The notes below the pieces were generated by a model that saw only the letters and a list, made by a program, of their open reading frames with translations, searched no databases and was not told where the DNA came from. This document shows positions 6,824 through 15,013 of a stretch of DNA of 64,000 bases, one piece after another. Position 1 is the first letter of the stretch. Every line of letters begins with the position of its first letter. The translations under genes were made by a program, and so were the position numbers. Source of the DNA: JAXGXJ01 sp050943595 (GTDB lineage Bacteria; Actinomycetota; Thermoleophilia; RBG-16-64-13); NCBI GenBank assembly GCA_050943595.1, contig JBMNPM010000005.1, positions 62,001-126,000 on the forward strand, in the 5' to 3' direction.

Positions 6824-9298
6824 TCAGTGTCTCCTCACGGCTGTAACTTCGTCATCCAGCAGCGTCTCGAAGCGTTGAGCCAGCTCGAGGGCTCGGACCA
6901 CCGAGGTCGATAGGGGATTCCGTTCTTGGGCCGTCTGCAGGAACGCCGTGGCTGCATCGCAGAGCTCTGCCGGCGACGAGGAGCGATAGTGCTTTGCCGC
7001 CTCCGGTGCATCTTGCCTGGGCCACAGCGAATCTCCGGCTGTTCCCGGTGCGTTTGTCTCGTGTTCCCGGCACGGCAGTGTTCGCCAGTCGCCCAATCCG
7101 GGAATGGAGGGGATGGAGGCTGGGTAGTCGGTCTGGGCCGGAGGGCCGTTTGGATCGGTCGCGTAAGTTGTTGCGATCAGTAGATTAAGGTTGGTGATTC
7201 CGGCTCGGTAGCGTAGCGACCACTCGGCGGGATCTATCTCGATTGCCCTCTCAAGGGCAGCGATGGCCAGGGCCAGGTTGTCGAGCGTGGCATCGGTTCG
7301 ATCTTCGGCTGTACCGGCGGCGGCCGTTGTTGCCGCTGCCGCGTAGATACCGGCCTGAGTATCGTAGGGGCCCGGGTCGCCGGGGCTCAGCCAATGGGCG
7401 TATTCTGCTTGGGCGGCGGCACGGAGCCCATCGGTCTGTGCCAGGGTCAATGCCGAATTGCAGCACTGCAGAGAGAGGTAGGGCAGGGCTGCGCCGATGA
7501 TGACCGCCACCGACAGTGCAAGTAGGGCCACCCGGAATGCGATAGACAGAGGCCCCGTTGGTTGGATGCGTTCCGCGGCCTTCTGCCGCCAGGTCTTGGA
7601 GTCGTGCCGGCTTCTCCGCCTTCTAGTCATGACGGTTGTGCGGGTGATCCTCAGTCGGCGCTCCAAGCGGGGCCACAGGCCGTCGTTTCGCGCGTCGACA
7701 CCCGAAAGTCCGGCGGCCAAGAGGAGCAGAGCAGGTATTGCCGTGCCTGTCATCTGCCACAACTGATCTACGCTGGCATGGATGAGCCAATAGCTGAGGG
7801 CCGATAGAATGGCCATATCCCAGCCATAACTCTGCGGTTCATCGCCCCAACGTAGTGCATGGGAATAGGATGCGGTGTCCGCCGGTGGGGCATGTCCTGG
7901 TATATGCAGCCAGGTCTGGCGGCTGTGCCGCCGGCCCGCCGTGCACCGGCCCCACAGCAGTCCACCCAGTGAGAGCAAGAGTGTCACGATCAGAAGGCCG
8001 CCTCCCACCGCTCCTGTGTCGGCGAGCACCTGCAACTCAAGGGAGTGTGCGTATTGGGGGTCGAATTCGGTGCTGGAGCGCAGCCGCTCGTATTGATAGA
8101 CGAAGTGGTCCGCCCCTACCCCCAAGACCGGGTGGGACTCGAAGGTCTGCCATGCGACCCTCCAAAAGTCTATTCCACCGCCTGCGTCCACGACGGTGAG
8201 CCGGGAAGCCGGGACACCGTCGGGTGCGGGTGTCTCGTTACTGATGAATTGGTGCCATGACTGGGACAGCCACGCGCTTGGGCCACCGATGTCTGCTGTG
8301 GAGACGATGGAACCGTAGACCGCACCTACTAAACAGGCAGATAACACCACTGTGCCGAATATGGCTTTCATCCTTCTGCTGGCCGGTATCCATTTTTCGA
8401 GCAAAGCCATGATCATGCCCATGAAGGCCGTGGCCAGTGTTGCCACGATCAGCGTGCGTGCCGCCGCTCCGCCACCGACGGCTTCTGGCCCCTCCAGCCA
8501 GTAGCGAGTGAGGGTTGGTACGGCGTAGACCATCAGAAGGCCGGGAGGGATGAGGTAGAAAAGCGTACGAAGGCGTATGGGTGAGATGACAAAGACGATG
8601 ATTAACGACAGGCCCATACTATAGATGGCCGTACGTGACTGGGTCATCACGGCGAGGCCCAGGAGCCCGGTGGCAAGTCCCAACGCCACCCCTCTTACCG
8701 GGGCGCGTTCCGCCGGGGCCGCTGCGAGCCACATGAGGGGCCAGAAGACCAGTAGGAACAGTGCCGCCGAGCCGTTTGGGTAGGCGGTTGGGAAGTTGAG
8801 TCTGTTGTCGGTGAAGAGAGTGGTCACGTCCTCGGCCGACCACAGACGTCCGATGCAGACCACCAGGATGGTGAGCGCTGCGGCCATGAGGAGGTAACGG
8901 AAGACGGTGCGCGCCTTCTCGTTGGTCAGAAATGTGAGTGCCAGTGCGAATAGCAGGAGAAGCCCGAAAGATCGGGATGCTTCGAGCCACACTCTACCTA
9001 TCGAGTCGGCCCACAGGGCGGATGCCGCTACCCACAGGGTGTAGAGGGCGAAGAGCGTTAAGACGACCAGGGAGAGTTGGCGGGGTCGCCTCGGATAGTA
9101 CACGAGCACCGCCACCACTAGACCGAGAAAACCGATCAGCAGAGCGCTCGGTAGCCACTGCGACGGTTGAGAGCCGCCGGAGGCGAAAACGAGCCATAAC
9201 CAGACGGCAAAGAGGACGAGCAGTGGTATAGACCAGAGGCTGAACCGGCAGAGACGGTTGTTTCCTGCGCCACCGGAGTCCGGAGTGGTCGATGTCAT
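6824..9298 (-). CDS. O-antigen-ligase/polymerase-like membrane protein with long periplasmic-type tail
   Basis: 824 aa. About a dozen hydrophobic segments fill roughly the first 550 residues, with a Wzy_C-type core (LGVGADHFVYQYERLRS, then HSLELQVLADTGAVGG). A further membrane segment (RVALLALSVAVIIGAALPYLSLQ) is followed by about 200 residues with TPR-like helices (ALERAIEIDPAEWSLRYRAGITNLN). The family ligates or polymerises lipid-linked glycans on the outer face of the membrane. The start is the ATG at 9298, which overlaps the TGA of the preceding ligase-like gene; an upstream ATG in the same frame would lie inside that gene. The substrate is unknown. Confidence 0.85.
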   Translation of the reverse strand: MTSTTPDSGGAGNNRLCRFSLWSIPLLVLFAVWLWLVFASGGSQPSQWLPSALLIGFLGLVVAVLVYYPRRPRQLSLVVLTLFALYTLWVAASALWADSIGRVWLEASRSFGLLLLFALALTFLTNEKARTVFRYLLMAAALTILVVCIGRLWSAEDVTTLFTDNRLNFPTAYPNGSAALFLLVFWPLMWLAAAPAERAPVRGVALGLATGLLGLAVMTQSRTAIYSMGLSLIIVFVISPIRLRTLFYLIPPGLLMVYAVPTLTRYWLEGPEAVGGGAAARTLIVATLATAFMGMIMALLEKWIPASRRMKAIFGTVVLSACLVGAVYGSIVSTADIGGPSAWLSQSWHQFISNETPAPDGVPASRLTVVDAGGGIDFWRVAWQTFESHPVLGVGADHFVYQYERLRSSTEFDPQYAHSLELQVLADTGAVGGGLLIVTLLLSLGGLLWGRCTAGRRHSRQTWLHIPGHAPPADTASYSHALRWGDEPQSYGWDMAILSALSYWLIHASVDQLWQMTGTAIPALLLLAAGLSGVDARNDGLWPRLERRLRITRTTVMTRRRRSRHDSKTWRQKAAERIQPTGPLSIAFRVALLALSVAVIIGAALPYLSLQCCNSALTLAQTDGLRAAAQAEYAHWLSPGDPGPYDTQAGIYAAAATTAAAGTAEDRTDATLDNLALAIAALERAIEIDPAEWSLRYRAGITNLNLLIATTYATDPNGPPAQTDYPASIPSIPGLGDWRTLPCREHETNAPGTAGDSLWPRQDAPEAAKHYRSSSPAELCDAATAFLQTAQERNPLSTSVVRALELAQRFETLLDDEVTAVRRH

Positions 9299-10452
9299 GT
9301 CGACTTCGTCCTTTGCACAGAAACGGCATGCTCGGCAGCCGTCTCGGGTGCCCTCGGCTGCCGTTGGAGTAACGCCAAGGCACAGGCCCACACCCAGATT
9401 ATGAAACTCGTGGGGGTCGACAGGCTGATGGAATCGGTTATGCCAAAGATGAGAAAGGCGACTATGGACGCGAATATGCCTATGGACGTGGCTTGGGTGA
9501 CAACATCACGTTTCATGCCGTCGATGGCAAGGATGATGGAGCCGAACAGCAGCATGAGGAGGCCGAGAATACCGGGGAGACCGATGGCCAGCGCGACGTC
9601 GAGGAACAGGTTGTGGGCTTGTGATACCGGATAGGACAGGCCCACTGTCTGGTAGGGGTATCGTGTCGGCATCACTTGGTTGAACACTCGTAGTCCGATC
9701 CCTGTTAGCAGGTGGTCCTGGATACCGCGCAGTGCTGACGACCAGATGTCCAGCCGTGCCACTAGTTTGGTACTCAAGGATTCATCGCGCAGGAAGAAGT
9801 CAACCCCATTCCTGAGTTGCCCTGACGCGAAGAGCCCGACTATGAGCGCCCCCACCCCGGCCACCCAGATCCAGACATATCGCAGAGTTCGGATGAGGAG
9901 GACGAGGAGGGTGGCGATGGTTAGTCCTGCCAGCGAAGCCCGCGAACCGGTCATGAAAACTACGACGAACCCGATGATCACGAGAAAGATAGCCGGCCAA
10001 CGGTATCGTCGCCGGCAGGAGAGGGGTGGCGGGGCGAGAGCGACGGCTGCGGCAAAGGCGGTGCAGACTGCCAGGATGCCCCCGTTTTGGTTCGGTTGAA
10101 GTCCATCCGCGGCCCAGGAGAAGGGAAGCGAGCGGATTGATGGCAGGGCAGCATAGATCGAGTTGAGCCAGGAGAGCTTATATGTCGGCCAGCGGGTGGT
10201 GAAGAGGGTGGTGGCCAGGGCAAGAAAGGCCGCCCCTAGGAAGAACGACATCACGTGGACCGGTTTCACTCGGTGGATGAGCGGCGGTAGCCGGTGACTT
10301 GTCAGCCCGAGCACCAGGACGATACCCGCCATCGCGAACAGGAGCGGCGGCAGGCTGCGGGATCTATCCGGCGAGGCCCACAGGGAGACTATGAGGGCGA
10401 GACCGACGAGACCGGCTCCGAGCCTGATGAGAAGCAGGCCCGACCGTGTCAC
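9295..10452 (-). CDS. O-antigen-ligase/polymerase family protein
   Basis: 385 aa with about ten membrane segments and the family signature in the large loop (NGGILAVCTAFAAAVALAPP; MTGSRASLAGL; LTGIGLRVFNQVMPTRYP; SQAHNLFLDVALAIGLPGILG). The GSRAS and QAHNLFL blocks are typical of the Wzy_C superfamily of glycan polymerases and ligases. ATGA overlaps on both sides (with the TPR gene upstream and the second ligase-like gene downstream) show tight coupling. No glycosyltransferase is found in this operon apart from UDP-glucose dehydrogenase supplying UDP-glucuronate, so the substrate cannot be assigned. Confidence 0.87.
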   Translation of the reverse strand: MTRSGLLLIRLGAGLVGLALIVSLWASPDRSRSLPPLLFAMAGIVLVLGLTSHRLPPLIHRVKPVHVMSFFLGAAFLALATTLFTTRWPTYKLSWLNSIYAALPSIRSLPFSWAADGLQPNQNGGILAVCTAFAAAVALAPPPLSCRRRYRWPAIFLVIIGFVVVFMTGSRASLAGLTIATLLVLLIRTLRYVWIWVAGVGALIVGLFASGQLRNGVDFFLRDESLSTKLVARLDIWSSALRGIQDHLLTGIGLRVFNQVMPTRYPYQTVGLSYPVSQAHNLFLDVALAIGLPGILGLLMLLFGSIILAIDGMKRDVVTQATSIGIFASIVAFLIFGITDSISLSTPTSFIIWVWACALALLQRQPRAPETAAEHAVSVQRTKST

Positions 10453-12008
10453 GGCAGCAACTTGTGGCTGAAGGGTAACCCGGCAAGACGGCGCAGCAGA
10501 GTTGTATTACCGGGACAACATTCCAGACCGGAACGGTAGGCGGCCTGCGCGTGGCCTTTCATATCGAGATCGACATAGCAGTCCCCGAGGTAGACAAACA
10601 CGTAAGGGTTGCTTGCCCCTTTCATCTCCGATGCCTGCCGCAAGAGGGGCAGTGCCGCCTCAGGGCGCATCGTCTTGTATGAGGCGATGGCGTACGCTGC
10701 CGCCAGTGCCGGGTCGGTTGGTGAGAGGTCTGCGCCTCTCTTGTATAAAGTCTGTGCACTGAAGGACATCCCCTGCGACTCATAGTGCCGACCGAGCGCG
10801 AGATACGACTGTGGAAGAAGAGGGTCCAGCTCCATGGCGCGGTTCAGGTGAGCGGTTGCACTCGCATCGTCCCCGGCCAGGAACATGATGCGGCCGGCCT
10901 GGACGCAGGCCGACGCCGTGAGGTTCAAGCTTATCCCTCGGGCTACCAGCGTACGGATACGGGTGAGCGCCTGTATGTGTTCGTATTGTGACGCGTCTAT
11001 CGCATAGTGGGTGGTTTCCTCGGTGGTCATCGGTAGGCCGGCGGGGAGGGTTTTGGCCAGCGCCATGGCGAGGTTCAGGTGGATGCCCTGATCTATGAGC
11101 GCGCCGGGCGAGCCGGTCTCCGCGGCCTGCATCGCTTCTTCGAGGATGGGGATGGCTTGGGAGGGCTGTTCGGCATTGAGCAGGCCACGCCCGATGCGGT
11201 ACAAGGAAGTGACCCGGTCCGCAGATCGTTGCAGTAGGCGGCTACTCATGGAGGGTTCGTTACCGGTCCGGTCCAAGAGGAGCTGCTCGGCGCCGACCCG
11301 CTCCAAAGCGGCCTCAAGGCTATCGTAGGCCAGCTTATACTGGCGCACGGCTGCCTTCTCGTCGCCTGCCGCCAGTGCTGTCTCTGCCCGATGGATGAGG
11401 AGGTTGCTGGCGTCGATGCGCCGGTAGGCTTTGGCCGCTTCGTCGAAGTGGCCGGTGCTTGCCGCCACCTCGCCCAGCCACAGTTCACCGATCCGGTCGA
11501 CACGGCCGGCATCGCGGGAACGCAGAAGCACCTGGTATGCATGCTCGGAAGGGGCGAGTCGGGCTGCCGCCCCGTAGGTGCGCCAGATGGGTACTTCGCG
11601 GGCCGTTGTGTGTGGGCGGTTAGAAGCGGCATCCTCCATGAGCGCCATGACCTCCTGAAGGTGTGGTCGCGCGCCGGGGTCTTCGATGATCGCTGTTGTT
11701 CCATCGAGGGCATCGTTTAGGAGGGTGGCTTCGTCCACCTCCTTCACCTCGGAGAGGCTCGAATCTGAGACTACCACCCGGTTCACCGTCACACTGGCGA
11801 CGTTGACGACCCATACATCCCAGAGCGGGTAGATGGAGAGGACGATAAGGGCCCCGCACAAACAGGCGAACAACCAAGAACGCATGTTCTTGCTACTGAG
11901 TTTGCCCAGAAGCGACTCCTTCCCGCAGGCCATGTGTTGTGACGCAGCACTTGTCGTACTGCGCGTGGTGCTCTCGAGACTACGTGAGTTGAGTGCCCAC
12001 TCCTTCAT
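10449..12008 (-). CDS. TPR-repeat protein with one membrane anchor
   Basis: 519 aa at most. A membrane segment (WLFACLCGALIVLSIYPLW, about residues 45-63) precedes roughly 430 residues of helical TPR repeats (for example IGRGLLNAEQPSQAIPILEEAMQ and HLNRAMELDPLLPQSYLALGRHYES), and the last repeats are the most regular. This is a scaffold fold, probably outside the membrane and working with the two ligase-like proteins made from the same mRNA. The first ATG lies inside the 3' end of ugd (29-bp overlap); ATGs at 11933 and 11885 are alternatives, none with a clear ribosome site. Confidence 0.8.
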   Translation of the reverse strand: MKEWALNSRSLESTTRSTTSAASQHMACGKESLLGKLSSKNMRSWLFACLCGALIVLSIYPLWDVWVVNVASVTVNRVVVSDSSLSEVKEVDEATLLNDALDGTTAIIEDPGARPHLQEVMALMEDAASNRPHTTAREVPIWRTYGAAARLAPSEHAYQVLLRSRDAGRVDRIGELWLGEVAASTGHFDEAAKAYRRIDASNLLIHRAETALAAGDEKAAVRQYKLAYDSLEAALERVGAEQLLLDRTGNEPSMSSRLLQRSADRVTSLYRIGRGLLNAEQPSQAIPILEEAMQAAETGSPGALIDQGIHLNLAMALAKTLPAGLPMTTEETTHYAIDASQYEHIQALTRIRTLVARGISLNLTASACVQAGRIMFLAGDDASATAHLNRAMELDPLLPQSYLALGRHYESQGMSFSAQTLYKRGADLSPTDPALAAAYAIASYKTMRPEAALPLLRQASEMKGASNPYVFVYLGDCYVDLDMKGHAQAAYRSGLECCPGNTTLLRRLAGLPFSHKLLP

Positions 12009-13269
12009 GCGTGAAGCCCATCTCCGTCAGCCGGGGACCATCCAGGGCATTGCGTCCGTCGATCACGATTGGTTGCCTCATGAGCTCACGGGCTTTTTGC
12101 CAATCCAGGGTTACGAACTCATCCCATTCGGTCACCAGGACACAGGCGTCGGCTCCCTCGAGGGCCTGCAAGGCTGATTCCGCATACGTGACCGTAGGTA
12201 GGAGGTCGCGGGTGTTCTCGATAGCGATGGGGTCGTATGCGACCACCAAGGCCCCCTCCGCCAGTAGGCGACTGGCCAGCACGACTGATGCCGCTTGGCG
12301 AATGTCGTCGGTATTCGGCTTGAAGGCCAGTCCCAGAAGGGCGATTCTTTTGCCACGCAACTCGTCGCCGAGATAACGCTTCAGCTTGCCGATGACACGC
12401 CGTTTCTGCAGTTCGTTCACCTCTATGACTGCGTTGAGGAGTTGGAAATGATAGCCGCTGTTGCCGGCCAACTGCTTGAGGGCTGATACATCTTTGGGGA
12501 AACAGCTGCCGCCGTAGCCGATGCCGGCTCGGAGGAAGTGTGGCCCTATGCGATGATCGAGACCCATACCGTGGGCGACCACCTGCACATCGGCGCCGGT
12601 GGCTTCACATACGTTAGCGATTTCGTTGATGAAGCTGATCTTGGTGGCCAGAAATGCGTTCGATGCGTACTTGATCATCTCAGCTGAGGCCACATCGGTC
12701 TTCACCAGAGGACAATCGAGGGCTGCGTAGAGATCGGCGACCCGGTCGGCCACGCCGGGATCGTCGGCACCGATCACGACGCGATCAGGATGAGTGAAGT
12801 CGCCTATTGCACTCCCCTCACGAAGGAACTCTGGATTGGAGGCGTACTTTATATGTGTGCGCCCTCGTTCGGCCAGTTCCGCCATGATGGAGGCGCCTGT
12901 GCCGATAGGCACCGTGGATTTCGTGACCAGGATACGTGTCTGCTCGTCGGCAGGCAGGTTGTCCACCGCCTGCCAGATGCGTGACAAATCGGCATCGCCG
13001 GAATAGGTGGATGGGGTGTCGACGCAGAGGAAGATGAAATCCGCCTCTGCACATGCGTCGGCGGAATCGGTCGTGAAGCGCATACGGGCGCGGTTCTTCG
13101 CTATGAGTTCGGTCAGACCGGGCTCGTAGATGGGCACGCCACCTGTTTCCAGTGTATGTATGCGCGCTGGGTCGACATCCATGACCGTGACGTCGTGGCC
13201 CAGGTCGGCCATGCATGTTGCTGTGACCAGACCGACATATCCTGCCCCAATCATGGTTAGCTTGGTCAA
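11980..13269 (-). CDS. ugd: UDP-glucose 6-dehydrogenase
   Basis: Oxidises UDP-glucose to UDP-glucuronate with two NAD+, giving precursor for acidic polysaccharide. 429 aa. It has the N-terminal NAD fold (TMIGAGYVGLVTA), the catalytic cysteine in GIGYGGSCFPKDVSAL, and the C-terminal UDP-binding domain (LLGLAFKPNTDDIRQAASVVLASRL). The TTG at 13269 is chosen because AAGGAGGT lies 4-5 bases upstream; the longer ATG start has no such site. First gene of a coupled block with the TPR and ligase-like genes, so the product probably feeds that polysaccharide. Confidence 0.95.
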   Translation of the reverse strand: MTKLTMIGAGYVGLVTATCMADLGHDVTVMDVDPARIHTLETGGVPIYEPGLTELIAKNRARMRFTTDSADACAEADFIFLCVDTPSTYSGDADLSRIWQAVDNLPADEQTRILVTKSTVPIGTGASIMAELAERGRTHIKYASNPEFLREGSAIGDFTHPDRVVIGADDPGVADRVADLYAALDCPLVKTDVASAEMIKYASNAFLATKISFINEIANVCEATGADVQVVAHGMGLDHRIGPHFLRAGIGYGGSCFPKDVSALKQLAGNSGYHFQLLNAVIEVNELQKRRVIGKLKRYLGDELRGKRIALLGLAFKPNTDDIRQAASVVLASRLLAEGALVVAYDPIAIENTRDLLPTVTYAESALQALEGADACVLVTEWDEFVTLDWQKARELMRQPIVIDGRNALDGPRLTEMGFTHEGVGTQLT

Positions 13270-13336
13270 ACCCGACCTCCTTGGAATGTTTCCATCCTGC
13301 ATTGCGACACGATGCGGAATCATAGCAGTTGACGGC

Positions 13337-13406
13337 TAAAAGGCTACTGAAAAACGAAGCCCGGCCGCCGGAACGCACTAAGCAGCACGATAGTACGTCA
13401 TTGGTC
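13337..13406 (+). repeat. Dispersed repeat, copy A
   Basis: Matches the other copies nearly throughout: AGGCTACTGAAAAACGAAGC, then CCGGCCGCCGGAACGCAC, then AGCAGCACGATAGTACGTCA. It lies between ugd and the amidase. The TCA at 13398-13400 is the amidase stop codon read on the minus strand, so the element forms the start of the amidase 3' untranslated region. Confidence 0.85.
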
Positions 13407-14444
13407 GAGGAATTTGAGAATAGCCCGGCTGAGCGCTTCGGCGATGGTATCTTGGTAGGCCGCGGTGGCCAGCAGTCGGTCTTCGGTGGGATTGCTCATG
13501 AAGCCTATCTCAGGCAGGATCACGGGCACGTCGGACCAGTTGAAGCCGGTCATGTCGTCCCGGGCACTGATACCACGGTCACGTGCCCCTGTTGCCGCGA
13601 TCAGTTCCTGCTGTGCGAGTGCGGCTGCTCTCTTCGAGGCGGCGGCTATGTCGTCTGTCCAGCCTGGGATGCTGGCGGGATAGAGGACGTGGATACCCGT
13701 GATTGTGGAGTCATTGGAACCGTCTGCGTGAATGCGGACGAACAGGTCGGCTTGAGCTCGGTTAGCTATCTGTGCCCGTTGGATGTTGGAGAGGTTGACG
13801 TCGTTGCTGGTCCGGGTCATCACCACCTGCACCCCAGCTGCGCTCAGCATAGAACGTAGCCTATGGGCGACGGCCAGAACGAGTTCACTCTCTGCCACAC
13901 CTGTAGCAACCCCTGAAGTGCCGCTCGTCACTTTGGCCTTGGTGGCGCGCGCGCCGGGACCTATTGGTTCCAAGTCCGAATTGCCCCGAGCTTGATGACC
14001 GGGGTCGATTACCACCAGCTTGTTGCGCGCGGCGGCGTGGGCCGGTGTTGCTGATGCTGTTGTGGTGACTGCCGGCGCAGCGTGTACGGGCGTTATATCA
14101 GCAGTCTCCGAGGTCGTGTCGGAGGGGTTGGGGGATGAAGAAGCCGTCGTGGTCACAATTGGGGCCATCTGTACTGCGGAAGATGCACTTGTCGAAGGCG
14201 CGGCTTCTTTTGAAGGAGCAGTGGACGGCATAGGGTGCTTCTCAGCGGCTATGGTGTCACCGGGGCTCTCGTTGCCGGGGTCCTTGTGGGCGAGGGTCAA
14301 AGCTCCTCCACTGATAGCCGCTACGAGCAGCAGTGCGCCGATGATACCGGCTATGAGTCGTGCGCGCCGGGTGCGGGCGCGGGCCGTTTCGAACCGCCGT
14401 ACTGTTTCTTGGACCTCGTGCTCTTGTCCCGATCCCTCAGCCAT
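13398..14444 (-). CDS. N-acetylmuramoyl-L-alanine amidase (Amidase_3), membrane-anchored
   Basis: 348-aa cell-wall hydrolase that cuts the bond between MurNAc and the stem peptide. One N-terminal membrane segment (ARLIAGIIGALLLVAAISGGAL, about 27-48) is followed by a long Ser/Thr/Ala-rich linker (50-145) and the Amidase_3 domain. Zinc ligands are seen in VVIDPGHQ, GVAESEL and FVRIHADGS, and the catalytic glutamate in LPEIGFMSNPTED. Its ATG overlaps the TAA of the upstream SLOG gene by one base. Its TGA lies inside dispersed repeat A. Confidence 0.93.
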   Translation of the reverse strand: MAEGSGQEHEVQETVRRFETARARTRRARLIAGIIGALLLVAAISGGALTLAHKDPGNESPGDTIAAEKHPMPSTAPSKEAAPSTSASSAVQMAPIVTTTASSSPNPSDTTSETADITPVHAAPAVTTTASATPAHAAARNKLVVIDPGHQARGNSDLEPIGPGARATKAKVTSGTSGVATGVAESELVLAVAHRLRSMLSAAGVQVVMTRTSNDVNLSNIQRAQIANRAQADLFVRIHADGSNDSTITGIHVLYPASIPGWTDDIAAASKRAAALAQQELIAATGARDRGISARDDMTGFNWSDVPVILPEIGFMSNPTEDRLLATAAYQDTIAEALSRAILKFLDQ

Positions 14445-14977
14445 TACGTCTCCCGGGGTTGGCCTGGCGGTTGGAGATGGACGGGCAGTGTGTACGCTAA
14501 GGCCACGGCCTGCTGTGCGGACGAGGCATATCGTAAAATAGCGGAATCTATGCCCTCCCGTGCCTCAGTGCGCGTATCGCTCTGCAGTCGCCACCCGTGG
14601 AGGATGATGACGGGGCGGCCGATCTTGGCGGCCAGGCCTATCTCGGACAGGGTCCCATATCCGCGCCCCACGGCGATGACCGCGTCGCTTGAGCTCACCA
14701 CGATGAGATTCCGGGCCTGGCCGAGGCCTGTGGTGATGGCGTGATCAATGAAGGGGTTGGCGGCAGAGCGGACATGGCCGGGGAGGATGCCGATGGTATG
14801 TCCGCCGGCTTCCTTGGCACCTCGCGCAGCCGCCTCCATCACTCCGGTGAGCCCCCCACACACCAGGGTGGCACCGTGCATAGCTATGAGCCGGCCTACG
14901 TGCTGCGCCTCCTCGTATTCCGAGGGACTGCAGTTGCCGGGACCGATGACTGCGATGTAGGAAGGGTGCCCCATCAA
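14444..14977 (-). CDS. LOG/SLOG-family Rossmann nucleotide-binding protein (TIGR00725-like)
   Basis: 177 aa, the whole protein being one SLOG domain: YIAVIGPGNCSPSEYEEA at the start, VCGGLTGVMEAAARGAKEAGG for the phosphate loop, and AVGRGYGTLSEIGLA in the place of the PGGxGTxxE block of lysine-decarboxylase-like phosphoribohydrolases. The proline-glycine pair is GR here, so cytokinin-type LOG activity should not be assumed; the TIGR00725 branch has no settled role. Between the MrfA-like helicase (37 bp upstream) and the amidase, probably in one operon. Confidence 0.85.
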   Translation of the reverse strand: MMGHPSYIAVIGPGNCSPSEYEEAQHVGRLIAMHGATLVCGGLTGVMEAAARGAKEAGGHTIGILPGHVRSAANPFIDHAITTGLGQARNLIVVSSSDAVIAVGRGYGTLSEIGLAAKIGRPVIILHGWRLQSDTRTEAREGIDSAILRYASSAQQAVALAYTLPVHLQPPGQPRET

Positions 14978-15013
14978 TTTACCCGGGGTGGTCCGTCGAT
15001 ATGATCCATGGTT

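Noticed and set aside
9298..9391. Longer N-terminus for the second ligase-like protein
   Set aside because: The extra 31 residues overlap the preceding gene and lack a ribosome site, while the ATGA overlap at 9298 is a standard coupled start.
13329..13859. 176-codon plus-strand frame starting in repeat A
   Set aside because: Antisense to the amidase. Its N-terminal peptide (PPERTKQHDSTS) recurs in frames at 30002 and 35777 only because the DNA repeat does.
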